DNA of 64,000 bases, taken from the NCBI GenBank assembly GCA_026214975.1, contig CM047810.1, forward strand, positions 94,132,316-94,196,315, written 5' to 3'. Positions 22,929 through 32,869 of the stretch are shown here, piece after piece. The stretch comes from Gentiana macrophylla. Lineage: Eukaryota; Streptophyta; Magnoliopsida; Gentianales; Gentianaceae. Position numbers and translations under genes: made by a program. The notes under the pieces are model-generated. The model was not told the DNA's origin. It searched no databases and worked only from the letters and a program-made list of their open reading frames with translations. Positions within the stretch are counted from its first letter, which is position 1. Each line of letters starts with the position of its first letter.

Positions 22929-23575
22929 GTGAGTTCAGATCCATTACCACCAGTCACACATCATGATCTTATGTCACCAATTCAGGCCAAGGATCCGTTG
23001 GTAACTAGAGATGGACCGCTGACCAGATTGCAACGCAAGAAGAGAGATGAAGCTTTATCTACATTGGTTATGCAGGCATTCGATGATGTTCACGAAGGAA
23101 AGGTTGAATGTGAGAAGTCGGTATTGCTCATTATTGTTTGATGGATGTGGTTAGAGCGATTGATATTGAGTTTATTTTTAATAATAAAAGCGCCCATAGG
23201 CCAAGTAGAAGCTTAGAGTTTTTTTTTTAAAGTTATTTGTCCCACATCGGATTTTGGTTTTATTTTCTTTAGTTGTAAGCCTATAAATAAGGCTTAGGAG
23301 TCTCTTTTCAATTACACATTATTCGTAATCATTATAAAATTTCTTCTTTGCATTGGCAAGAACAATTATGCGTTTTTAAGTTTACTGAATAAACTTAATC
23401 ATTGAACATCAAATTCAAGAATTTGGCAATTCTTGAACGTTCACAAATCAGGGTTTCTTGGGCAGGTCTCCAAGGGGTTTTGATCATTCCAAGGTTTTCA
23501 AGAACAGGTTTTCAAGAACAGGTTGAGGAGCCATAAAATCGTGATAATTCAAGATCGTTCCAACGTGTACGTGAT
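22929..23575 (+). mobile_element. fragment of another LTR retroelement inside element B
   Basis: The first 210 bases encode MSSDPLPPVTHHDL through PLTRLQRKKRDEALSTLVMQ, resembling the C-terminal tail of Ty3 polyproteins (usually GPMTRARAK). Then follows promoter-like sequence with GCCTATAAATAAGGC (about 23280-23294), typical of an LTR. It separates two antisense genes of B. GTGAT occurs at both edges (22924-22928 and 23571-23575), a possible target duplication, but the ends are not TG and CA. Boundaries are uncertain. Confidence 0.45.
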
Positions 23576-23577
23576 AT

Positions 23578-24275
23578 TTAGGTATTCCGTATCAGGAAGG
23601 GGATAGGCCCATGAAGGTCTATCTGGGCAGCAAATGTAATTATTGCCCGGTAAATCAACAGACCCCAATCGACCTTGAGGTTATCGTCGGCCCGCAGGAT
23701 CGCATAGAGAAGATGCGACTCGGCCTCTGATATCTCCTCGGCGGCAAACGAGGGCAACACGCAAGAATTGATAAATCTTTTCCACTCCCGGTGGACCTGA
23801 CGCATCTCCGAAGCATAACCCGCAGGCAAAAGGTCCCAATCACCAGGTAGCAGACGCCTAAAAGCAGCGGCCCTATAAATCTGCCTCCTCAACTCGCTGC
23901 CAAGGCCCCAAACCGTCTCGTAATGCAAGTACGGGGGGACAGCAGGTAGTTCAAAGAGCTCGTTGATGATGGCAGGACTGATGGCAACATCAACCCTCCG
24001 GAGAGGAACAGCAGTGGAAGCGCTGTCGGTTAAAGCTACTATCGACAACGCAGAATAAAACTCCCGCACCATGGTGGCGTTGTATGGCCCCCGAGGTGCC
24101 TTCAAGAAACTAACCCACAGCAAATGGGCAATACGCTCACACTCAGCAAAATTGAGCTTCCGAAAGTTAAAGCCTCTCTCTGCTAACATAGGAAGTTGAC
24201 TGAAATAGAGAAATAATTAGCAATGGACATGGGAGATGCCGTTTGAAAGAAGGGAGAATAACCAAAGTTAGCCAT
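23578..24275 (-). pseudogene. antisense plant-transposon-protein gene 2 in element B
   Basis: The frame 24189-23578 encodes about 203 residues with the family motifs TMVREFYSALS, VAISPAIINELF, REWKRFINSCVLP, ESHLLYAILR and VDWGLLIYRAI. It is a diverged relative of the gene at 21528-22246. Upstream, ATG at 24275 (MANFGYSPFF) and a pyrimidine-rich acceptor ending near 24200 suggest a short first exon, not proven. A TATA box (24382-24373) lies about 100 bases before that ATG. The domain frame itself is uninterrupted, so it may be intact. Function unknown. Confidence 0.7.
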
Positions 24276-24372
24276 GGCTATTGAAAAACGAAAGCTCAGA
24301 GAAGATATATTCCAAGAAGGAGAGAAACAGAAGGGAAAAAAAGATGTGTTTGGAAAGAGGGCAAAGCTCCCT

Positions 24373-24382
24373 CTTTTTATAG
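24373..24382 (-). promoter_or_regulatory. TATA box for antisense gene 2 of element B
   Basis: CTATAAAAAG followed by AGGG on the minus strand, about 100 bases before ATG 24275. It is the same arrangement as at 22344-22352. Confidence 0.6.
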
Positions 24383-24399
24383 CGCAAAGAAAATGATCC

Positions 24400-25254
24400 A
24401 ACGGATAGAATAAAGGCGAACGGACGGCCGAGATTGAAAGCCGGTTCGGATTTCGAAAACTGAATAAGCAATAATGGCGGAACAGTTATTGGAACCGCCA
24501 TCATCGGCACGATCTCCGAAAACGCCTGAAACGGTCAAAGGACAGTAAATGGTCAGAAGTGGAAGCGTTGCCTCAGAAATGTGTTAGAAAAAAGCCGAAA
24601 ACCGTCAGACTCCGAAGCCGCAGGGTCTCGAAATCGCTTTGAATGTGTCCGCCCATAGGCACCGTCGGACACAAACAAAGGAGGGGGCCGCACCGAAATT
24701 TTAAAGCAAACAAACAGGCCCCAAAGGATCGTCAAATCAGCAGATAGCATAAAGTTAAATCAGTTCCAATTCAGATCCACACATGGTGCTCTAGATCTCA
24801 ATTGAAACGGGGCGCAACGAATTATTTTCCGGTGCGGATTAATTAAAGGTTCGACAACCAAAGGATCCAAAGCAAATCGTTATTAGTTCGATCGGGCTCG
24901 CATGCGGCCTCATTCGAAGCAAGAGGGGCCACAAACCCAAAAATTTCGATCTCTCGGCCCAATAGGGCAGGTCATTCCGGATAACACCGACGCAAAGGAC
25001 TTGAAGTTGCGAGTTCACTCAGACGAGTCATTTTGGCTACCTCAGAAGGGAACTCTCACAATCTCGACAAAACGGGGGCCACGCATATGCACACTTCGAT
25101 GAAAAAATAAAATATGGAAGGACAAATATTTCAAACATAGTACAAAACAAAGTGAGCCAAAACAGTGGCCACAAGCGGCGTCAAATCATTACAAAATTAG
25201 AAAAGAGGACTATCTGTGGGCCAGAGCCAAAAGTACAAACAAAGGAAAAACAAA
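24400..25254. other. noncoding spacer in element B
   Basis: No supported reading frame. It contains phrases also found in the A spacer (for example GAGGGGCCAC near 24922), so it belongs to the element. It separates antisense gene 2 from the third antisense gene. Confidence 0.4.
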
Positions 25255-28200
25255 TCAATCCCGCTTATTTGAAGGAGGAGTCTCGGTATGAGGACCAGAT
25301 AGATTCAGAAACTGGTTGCACTCTTGCTCAGGACTTTTCTCCTCGCCAATAACACCGGCAACAGCAACCCCCACAGTGCCGTCAGCGGCCTCAGCTTCCT
25401 TCTTTGCGAGCTCCATAGCCTCCCTTTCCATTTCCTCCATCATGGCACGAAAATTCTTCTCGTTGACCGGAGGAGGAGCCCAAAGCGGCTTACATTTTTT
25501 TAAGCAGTTGACTCGGATATCCTCAAGCTGAACGGCAGTGTAGGGAAAGTCAGAATGGAATGCTCTCAACTCAGGGTCATCCTGATCCGTCGTCAGCCAG
25601 TCCTGCAAGGTCTCGAGATCTGGAGCGTCCTCACAATACGCCATAAGGCACCTCGCGACATGATAAAATCCCTGGTCAAATCCATCCAGTAGAGCATCCT
25701 TGACCTTACCAGCAACGTCAGCAGCAGCGGCCTCAGACTCACTCAGCTCGCTTTTCAATCTATCAATGAGCTCATGAGCTTCCGACACCTTAGCAAGGGC
25801 TTTGTCTTTCTCCGACTCGGCAGATCTCTGGAGATCGACAGCTGATTGAGCCTTCTTTGAAAGACTTGAATTCTCATAATGAAGCCGACCAACCTCGGCC
25901 AGAAGAATTTTCTCTCCTCTTCTCAATTTGCGTTAGCCCGACTCGATTCAAAGAACCAACTTCTCTCGACTCAATGAGTCTCTTTGCAGACCACACTCTT
26001 TGCCTCCTCATTACAAGCCCACTCGACCTGTTCCAACTTGGTGGCGACCTGAAAAAGAAAAAGACTCAGGCCCAGAAAACTCAACAAAAGAGGAATTCAA
26101 AAACAGAAAATATGTTACCGCGCTGGTTGTAGTCCCATAGAGACCGAGAGCCTCGGACAAGAGTTGCAAACTTGAAAAGGGCCCCTCAGATGCTGTCGAA
26201 GGTACCACGTCGGCCTGAGCTATTCGATTAACGATCCCCTGACCGACCAGCAATTGAGGCGTCGGGCGCAGCAGGCTGAACATCGTTTCGTAGCGGAACC
26301 ACATCACTAATTGAAGCCGATAGCTCCCCAGCCATTCTCAAAGTAAGGGCTTGCTTCAGAAAATCATTATCTAGCCACAGGACCGGCTTTCCCTTAAAAC
26401 CAGTGGGAATTTTCCTCTTGCTGACCCCTTTTTGTGTCGGGTCGACGACAACTGGCTCACCCTCGCCAGCGACCCTCTTCACGAGACTCTCTGTCAGATC
26501 GACAATAGCCGTATGCGGCTCAATGCCCCGAGAAACCTGAACACCCTCAAATGTTTTAGAGGAATCAAGAGCGGCATCGCCCGAGCCCTGGCCGCTGACG
26601 GGTTTAGACCTCTTAAGGGAGGACGCGTCGCCTATGTCAACCAGCCCCTCATCCCCATCCACCAGGCCAGCGTTCCTCTTAGCAAGTCTCTTCCTCATCA
26701 CCTTGGCGGCCACAATAGGCTTTGCGACCCTCGGAGCTGTAACGCCACCCTCATTAGCCACAGTGTTGAGAGGAGCCGCAGAAGAGGCCGCATCAGTCGA
26801 TAAGGCATTCTCCATGCTCACCGGGGGAGGAGGATCCATGGGTTTGCTAGACTTTAACAGCACCTGGTGAGCTTTCCGCTCATTTTTCAACCGAGCTATT
26901 ACGGCATTCCTGTCTTCATTGGCAAGCACCATTGTACCTCTAAAAGAAACGGTCAGAGCTCAAAGATATACAAAGCTACTGAGGGAAAAGAAGAAAAATA
27001 AAACAAAGCAACAAGTTACATGCAGGCCACGACGCCTCGACTCCTTTGCATATCGGGCATTTGGAAGGAAAACATTTCCCTAAGTGACACTCGGCGTGCC
27101 AATCCTCATAGGTGCCCAGAGCAGACGTTTTCACCACGGGCTAGGCAATAATCGGCCCAGGGATCCCGGCTACGGAACAAAAAGGGGCCTTAAGATCAAT
27201 CAAGCTCCTCCAGCTAAAAGTTCTTTTCTAGGTTTCACTCCCTTCATCCCAACCGAGAAGTTCATGAAGTTTGGCAAGAAGCTCCTCCTTGACGTGATCG
27301 AGGGTCTTGGTCACTATAATTTTGTTCTGCCTATTTTTTGGACGCGCCGAATTTGGAAGCTTGACCACACCGAAATCGACTCGACCATCATAGCCTCGTA
27401 TTCCAACCCGGACTTTATTCGAAGTCTAATAAAACAGCCTGGATTTTTTGGCTCTGGTCGTAAGGAAATTGCTTGAATCCGCTTTGTTCGTAGTCGCCTT
27501 GCTGAAGGTATAGAACCTCAAGAAAACCTTAAGAGAGGGTTCGTAACCTAAGATCCAATAGAGCACGACGAATGCCATCACGACCCTAACGGCCCCAGGG
27601 GTAAAATCACAAGGGAGAGCCGCTAAACTCCACATTACATCAACAAAGAACGGCTCAAAAGGCGGCCTAAGGCCTGCAATAAAATGGTCGTAAAACGAGA
27701 CCAAACCATCCTTCTGCAATCTCCGACCGGCTCGGTTAGCCACCTCCTTAAAGCCAGAGAAAAGATACTCAGAGGATATGTTGAACTCGGAGAAAAGTTT
27801 AGGATCCCCAAGGCGAGGCTAGATCACGGCCCAATCACACTCTATTTGCCTATCAATGGCCGCATCTTCCCTGGCCGCCTCTGAATTTTGCGGCTTCGGG
27901 GTCTTGTTGCTATCTTTGGACTCATCACCATTGTTACCGGATCTTTTCCTCTGTTTGGAATCTTTAGACTCAGACGCCGCAGCAACGGAGGAAGAACCTT
28001 TGGCCCTAGCGGCATCCTTCCCTAACTTCCCTTTTGGCTCTATGGGAGCCGCAGTTGAAGGGACATATTGGCCCCTCGGTAGCTTGAAAACAGCAACTTT
28101 CGGACGAGCAGACTGAGACGGAGCCAACTCAGCCAGAACCATATCGTCGTCGGAGCTCCCACCCGCGTCGCCCTCACCGGAGCTAGTACTCGTCTCCACG

Positions 28201-28268
28201 GTCTCCCCAGAAGCGTAGCCGCGAACATCGTCGTCGTCATTACTTCCTGACCTATCGCTGCCGGACAT
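25255..28268 (-). pseudogene. antisense accessory gene of element B (Transposase_28-like, coiled coil)
   Basis: Homologue of the minus-strand gene in A, in the same order. Start at 28268 (MSGSDRSGSNDDDD); domain with FIAGLRPPFEPFF and VRVVMAFVV (about 27540-27700); Cys/His cluster ECHLGKCFPSKCPIC (about 27048-27092); KPVLWLDNDFLKQ (about 26330-26380); coiled coil (about 25680-25920); QGFYHVARC; acidic tail. Introns at the same places as in A: 28633-28270 (leader), about 27019-26940 and 26118-26049. It is broken by frame changes near 27780-27820, 26290 and 25925. Conserved splicing in two diverged elements implies that it was once an expressed gene under selection. Function unknown; a regulator or accessory transposition protein is only a guess. 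Confidence 0.75.
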
Positions 28269-28269
28269 C

Positions 28270-28633
28270 CTGCAAAACAAAAGGACAAGGCGGATAAGCA
28301 TCACCAAGGACGGTTAAAGTCAGGCCAAGATGAATTGTTATCATCCCGACGCCCCGTCTTTTGTCTCACACCTAAACATACCAATCCCCAAGAAATTTGG
28401 GTAGAAGCATTGAAAGAAAATACTCGAAGCCACGGAATAATGTAGGAGCATGAATCAAAGGCAACACTAAAGGATGTGGAATTTTGGAAAACTCAAACAA
28501 AGACCGATACGCAACCAGAATACCCACAGACCTAAACCCGGCGAAAACATAGAGCGTACACTATCACCGAAAACAGGAAAAGCACGGAATTATTTACAAG
28601 AGCATAAGAAACTAAAGATGGAAGACGATTTAC
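28270..28633 (-). other. leader intron of the antisense gene in element B
   Basis: On the minus strand the donor ACCAG/GTAAAT lies at 28633 and the acceptor CTTTTGTTTTGCAG ends at 28270, one base before the ATG. It occupies the same position as intron 19935-19539 in element A. A weak TATA candidate, CCATAAAAC, lies at 28783-28775. Confidence 0.6.
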
Positions 28634-28879
28634 CTGGTAATCTGGGGAAAACGCAAAAGAGGTGAAGAAAGATGGAATGAAATTTGTTGAGATATCCGCC
28701 GAAATCATCACGCGGAGCGCTTTCATTGCTAGATTGCTTGCGAACCGCCGCCGGGTAAGGAGTAAGTCCTCTAGTTTTATGGGATGGTTTGGATGAGTGG
28801 ATGGCTTTAAGTGCTCGGAGTTATGCCGAGCGGTTAACCTTGAACTCTCGGGACTTGGCTCATTTGGGGTCGTTTGCCC

Positions 28880-29428
28880 CTAGCCGGCTTGAAGTCGTTA
28901 TCTGGCGGACAGCCGTGACTTCATTTGATTTAGCCCGTTTGGGATCTTTGATCCCCTGGCCGATTTTCGAAGCCGTAAATTGGGGGACAGCCTTGACTTC
29001 GTTTGATTTGGCCCGTTTAGGATCTTTGATCCCCTGGCCGATTTGAAGTCTTTAGTTGGCGCATAGCCTAGACTTTAGGGAATTTGGCCCATTTGGGACC
29101 TTTGGTCCCTAGCCGATTCGAAGCCGTAAATTGGGGGACAGCCTTGGCTTCGTTCGATTTGGCTCGTTTAGCATTTTTGATCCCCTAGCCGATTTGAAGT
29201 CTTCAGTTGGTAAATAGCCTAGACTTCAGGGAATTTGGCCCATTTGGGACCTTTGGTTCCTAGCCGATTTTCGAAGCCGTAAACTGGGGAACAGCCTTGG
29301 CTTCGTTCGATTTGGCCCGTTTAGGATCTTTGATCCCCTGGCCGATTTGAAGTCTTCAGTTGGCGAATAGCCTAGACTTCAGGGAATATGGCCTATTTGG
29401 GACCTTTGGTCCCTGGCCGATTTGAGGG
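28880..29428 (+). repeat. ~76-bp tandem repeat in the 3' region of element B
   Basis: About seven units follow head to tail. The landmark CCCCTGGCCGAT or CCCTAGCCGAT recurs near 28956, 29034, 29110, 29185, 29261, 29340 and 29415. Odd and even units differ (GAAGCCGTAAATTGGGGGAC against GAAGTCTTTAGTTGGCG), so the array is really dimers of about 152 bases. It lies between the antisense gene and the polypurine tract. Tandem repeats in this region are known for Tat-lineage elements and can seed satellites. A long open frame through the first units is a by-product. Confidence 0.88.
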
Positions 29429-29756
29429 GCAGACAGGGATCGGCCCCCTTTGCTAACATATCGTTTATTGGGTTAATTTCGTATGGTCTCTTTCCATCTT
29501 TATTTGACGTGACAGCCGATGCGGCCTGCCTCTTGCTCTGATTGGCTGGGGTCTCTTCGATCCCTGTGCCGTAATGATGGCAACCTCGAATTTGAAATTT
29601 GAAACTCCCGCCTTAGATCTCATCCGTCGGATCAGTGGCATTGTGGCCGTTGGATCCGCACCCTAGCCTATATAAGGGAAGAGGATCCTTAGCCTAAATA
29701 TTTTCCAAACTTTCATTTTCATCTCGAGATGCTACGGGTACGGAGTAAGGAGCCAT
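29429..29756 (+). other. 3' untranslated region and polypurine tract of element B
   Basis: Noncoding. It ends ACGGAGTAAGGAGCCAT directly before the LTR, the counterpart of AGAGTAGGGGGCCAT in A. A sequence TATATAAGGGAAGAGG (29670-29685) on the plus strand looks like a TATA box but has no gene after it. Confidence 0.6.
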
Positions 29757-30320
29757 TGATGGGCCGGCTCCGCAATGCGGCCCATCAACCCGCCTGATGA
29801 CCCGGAAGGTCCCTCAGATGACAGGCCCATAGAGCCGAAGGTCCGGCCCACGGCCAGGTTTTAGAATGAGGGATGACCCACCCCGGAAGCGGGCCTCGAA
29901 GGGAAGTCCCACACGATCAAGAGTGGTGGGTCCGCTGCAGACCCACCATCCATCCCTGACATTTGGAGAACGCGAGCCGCGACGACGACGACCCCAAGAA
30001 TCGGGGGCCGCTGCGAGCCGAGAACCCAAGCCGCTGCTCTCTCCAGCATGGTCCGATTGGCCACCGTAGAATTAGTTGTACTATGTCCTTAGTTGTAAAT
30101 ATCTCGAACTTGGTCGATTTGATACCCTATAAATAGGGTTCCATGTGTAACTTAAAAGAGGATCGAAATATATGAAAAAAATGAAATACTCGCCAAATTC
30201 ACTACTCGATTATTCTTGCATTGCACCTCCACCATACGCCACCACCAATTCCACAACACCACCGTGCACCACCACTCTCATACAATATTATAATCAGATA
30301 TCCACCTCTAAACAGCATCA
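29757..30320 (+). repeat. 3' LTR of element B
   Basis: Begins TGATGGGCCGGC after the polypurine tract and ends AACAGCATCA at 30320; Copia sequence follows. TATA box CTATAAATAG is at 30127-30136. It is not similar to the LTRs of A and C beyond the TGAT start, so B is a separate family. The partner LTR is outside the window, so the ends rest on structure alone. Confidence 0.65.
30127..30136 (+). promoter_or_regulatory. TATA box of the B LTR
   Basis: CTATAAATAG lies about 185 bases before the LTR end, the same layout as in the LTR of A. Confidence 0.6.
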
Positions 30321-31560
30321 AATCTAATTGAGATAATTTCGACGTTATCATCTTACTACTAACTTCAACCAAGATCCAAATGAGGTCCAAGGTATGTTTT
30401 ATTGTGATATTAGCAAATGGATGGTTGATAGAGCCACAGACCATATAATCTTTTATCAATTATCATAGATTAAATTTTAACAAAGAAAAGGCATGTGGCA
30501 TCACTAACTCATTACCAAATGGTCAAGATATCCGTTACTTTTATAAGAGAAGTGAAAATTAATGCTAATCTTACATTCTCAAGTGTTATGTGTTTCTAGT
30601 TTCAAGAACAATTTGATATCTCTAAATAATCTAACCATGACTCACTTTTACAAACAGTTATTCCGGTGATTTGTGTTCACTACAGGACAAGATCGGAGGT
30701 CAAGTGATTGGATCAGCAAGAAAGAACAAGGGTTCATACATGTTGAGGTCCTATCATAAGAAAGAATCTTGTTTTGTTGTTTGTACTCAGAATTGTTCTA
30801 CTGATAAGATAGACATATATGTTATGGCACTACACATTAGGCCATTTATCTGACAATAGACTTGCTGGCCATATATATGACATATATGCTACGGCACTAC
30901 AGATTAGGCCATTTATCTAACAGTAGACACGAATTCTTCTGTTAAAATCCAAAGATAAGTGAGAAATATTATTTCCTTTTATAACTTAGTCTTGAATCAG
31001 TCTGGTAAATCCATTAAGATAATAAGATCAAACAATGGACATAACTCAAGTGTACTGATTTTTACAATGAAAAAGCCATCATACAAAAAGATGAGCTACG
31101 CCGATACTCCACAACGAAATGACATTTGTAGAATAAGAATGTAGCAAGAGCCCTCAAATTTCAGGCATTTACCTTTTATGTTTGTAGGATATTGTGTTCT
31201 ACATGCAGTTCATATGATTACCACCATCTCTTCTCAAAGATATATCTCCCTATCAAATTCTTCATGATTCTCAACCCGATTATACAACTATTTAAAGTTT
31301 TCTACTCTCTTGCTTTCTCATCTACTCTACCACAAAAACAGATCTAAATTTAATGCCAGGGCCACAAAGTATATCAATTTGGGACAAGCAAAGAATACAA
31401 AAGGCTACAATCTTATTTACTGCTATTAAAGTTTTCTGTTGTCCTACTTGCTCATCTACTCTACCATAAGGCACATCTAAATTTGGTGCCACGGCGAGAA
31501 AATGCATCAATTTGGGACGAGCAAAGACGAGAAATACATAACAAATATATATATATAAAA
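30321..31560 (+). pseudogene. pol: Ty1/Copia pol remnant E (pre-integrase and integrase)
   Basis: Translated in shifting frames this gives Copia landmarks in order: VLCVSSFKNNLISL, LQDKIGGQVIGSARK (GAG-pre-integrase), a damaged copy of the LWHxRLGH histidine region repeated twice near 30830-30920, IKIIRSNNGHN (integrase, Asp changed to Asn), ADTPQRND, and the hinge-like FKVFYSLAFSSTLPQ. Stops and shifts are frequent. It is the target into which element B inserted; its 5' half should lie left of B. A 134-base tandem duplication covers its end. Confidence 0.7.
31320..31545 (+). repeat. tandem duplication at the end of Copia remnant E
   Basis: TCTACTCTACCA starts two similar blocks at about 31320 and 31454. 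Each continues as ATCTAAATTT..GTGCCA..CATCAATTTGGGAC.AGCAAAGA. The offset is 134 bases and the copies have diverged. Confidence 0.7.
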
Positions 31561-31611
31561 TTAGATTTTTTTTGACACAGCTAGAATTTTATGAACAAAA
31601 TCACGAGATCG

Positions 31612-31971
31612 TCATATTCTATGGTTTCTATCTAAACAACCTGATGCTGCCGTCCGAACAAACGGAGCTAACGGAGCAGGCTCATAAGAAAAAGGAGCTG
31701 CCGGGTGCTGCCACTTCTTCGTCGCCACCACCGTCGCCGTAGGCTTGTTGTGCAATTCTTTTGTCTCTGCCTCCTCTGTTTCTTTCCGATTAATCTCAGC
31801 AGTTAAATTGTCCTCAGGCGATGTAACCAACGGCGACAGTAATGGTATGGCGGCGTTCCAATCGGTGGGGCGGTGGATTTCTATCGATGCCGGAGCTATT
31901 CTCTGTAGCCGGCTAGCTTGTTTCCTCCTCCCCTGCGCCGGTTCCGGCGCCGGCTTGCTTGTATCCGCCAT
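31612..31971 (-). CDS. small conserved plant protein, 119 aa, function unknown
   Basis: An uninterrupted minus-strand frame runs from ATG at 31971 to a stop at 31612. The protein has a basic N-terminal part (PAQGRRKQASRLQRIAPAS), a central block with DWNAAIPLLSPLVTSPE, an acidic Glu/Lys stretch, and the C-terminal block KKWQHPAAPFSYEPAPLAPF. The central and C-terminal blocks resemble a small plant family of unknown function that I recall from genome annotations. It lacks a signal peptide or membrane segment and looks soluble. A TATA box lies about 110 bases upstream (32086-32077). It is the best candidate for a working host gene in the window. It lies between Copia remnant E and the gene-fragment cluster. 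Confidence 0.7.
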   Translation of the reverse strand: MADTSKPAPEPAQGRRKQASRLQRIAPASIEIHRPTDWNAAIPLLSPLVTSPEDNLTAEINRKETEEAETKELHNKPTATVVATKKWQHPAAPFSYEPAPLAPFVRTAASGCLDRNHRI

Positions 31972-32076
31972 GGATTTGTTGTGGAATGGTAATTTTGTTA
32001 TTATAAAAAAGGGATCTGAAAGATTGGGGGATTGGCGTGAACAGGGTTTGCTAGGGTGAAAAAAAAGAGTGTGTTT

Positions 32077-32086
32077 GTTATATAGG
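32077..32086 (-). promoter_or_regulatory. TATA box of the small conserved gene
   Basis: CCTATATAAC on the minus strand, about 105 bases upstream of the ATG at 31971. Confidence 0.55.
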
Positions 32087-32246
32087 ATAGCGTGTGGAGT
32101 GCACGCGAGAGAGTTGGAGGTGGAAGTCGGTAGATTCAGTCAAAGAAAAAAAAGATTTAACATACGACTCAAAACGAATAATTCAATAAACAAATAGGAA
32201 ATTGACGTAAAAAGAATTATATAAAATTTTCTCAAAAAAATAAAAT

Positions 32247-32249
<3 letters not shown>

Positions 32250-32279
<30 letters not shown>
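32250..32279. repeat. (TA)n microsatellite
   Basis: About 14 TA units between 32250 and 32279. Confidence 0.9.
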
Positions 32280-32281
<2 letters not shown>

Positions 32282-32869
32282 TTATTTATATAAAAACATC
32301 CGAGTTTTGCAGAGGAGGTGTACGCCTCGCCGCATTTCTGATTTAATTCGTGTGTGGGCTTTAGTTTCACAAGGCCCAGTAAGAGAAAAAGTTAGCACAG
32401 CAAAAAGGCCCTATTAGCTCTACTTCCATTTGTTAGCGTTTTTCTTATTCATTTGCAGATGAAACGCAGCTGCTTCCTCTTCCATCTCCACACCACACGC
32501 TTACCGGCAGTGGGTCTCATCCCGTCGTCGGACGTCTGTTTCCACTCTTCATATCTGATTTGGCCATCTCTTCTGCTTGATTTTGAGGCTATGATGATGA
32601 ATCCATCCATTTTTACGAGGATGAAAAAACAAACTAATGTGGATTATGTCTTTACTTTGGCAGCCTGGATGGCGAATTTGAGTAAGAATTCATTTCTTTT
32701 CTCTTATTCTTGCAACCGGTAAGCCATTGTGATGCTCATTTTCTTCAAGTGAGAAATAAATCTGAGCCTCAAATTCATTATTATCTGAGCCTACAGATTA
32801 TGTTGCAGATGAAGAGGTAAGCCATAACCTCATATGTTGCAGAAGAAGAAATCATCAAGTGGGGTGTTG
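32280..32869 (+). other. no gene recognised
   Basis: AT-rich sequence with an open frame of 89 codons at 32453-32722 that has no recognisable domain. It could hold the 5' end of a Helitron or the upstream part of the reductase fragment, but I cannot show either. Confidence 0.35.

Larger units (their letters stand above)
1927..30320 (+). mobile_element. Tat-lineage Ty3/Gypsy element B (3' part), host of element A
   Basis: The last residues of a Tat pol (MSWHADNLKRYYM then stop, 1927-1983) match the pol end of A at 15755-15801. The next bases run to 2042, then A intervenes between copies of ATTAT, and the sequence resumes at 21268. B continues through minus-strand accessory genes, a 76-bp tandem repeat, a polypurine tract at 29741-29754 and a 3' LTR at 29757-30320. 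Its 5' LTR, gag and most of pol lie left of the window or were lost. AATCT (30321-30325) would be its right target duplication. Confidence 0.75.

Noticed and set aside
28789..29046. An 85-codon plus-strand frame with repeated FDLARLGSLIPWPI
   Set aside because: It reads through the 76-bp tandem repeat; the peptide repeat is a by-product of the DNA repeat.
28880..29428. Possible CRISPR-like array
   Set aside because: Units are contiguous with no unique spacers, in a plant retroelement; it is a tandem repeat.
29814..30069. Open frames in the LTR of B
   Set aside because: GC-rich LTR sequence gives chance frames on both strands.
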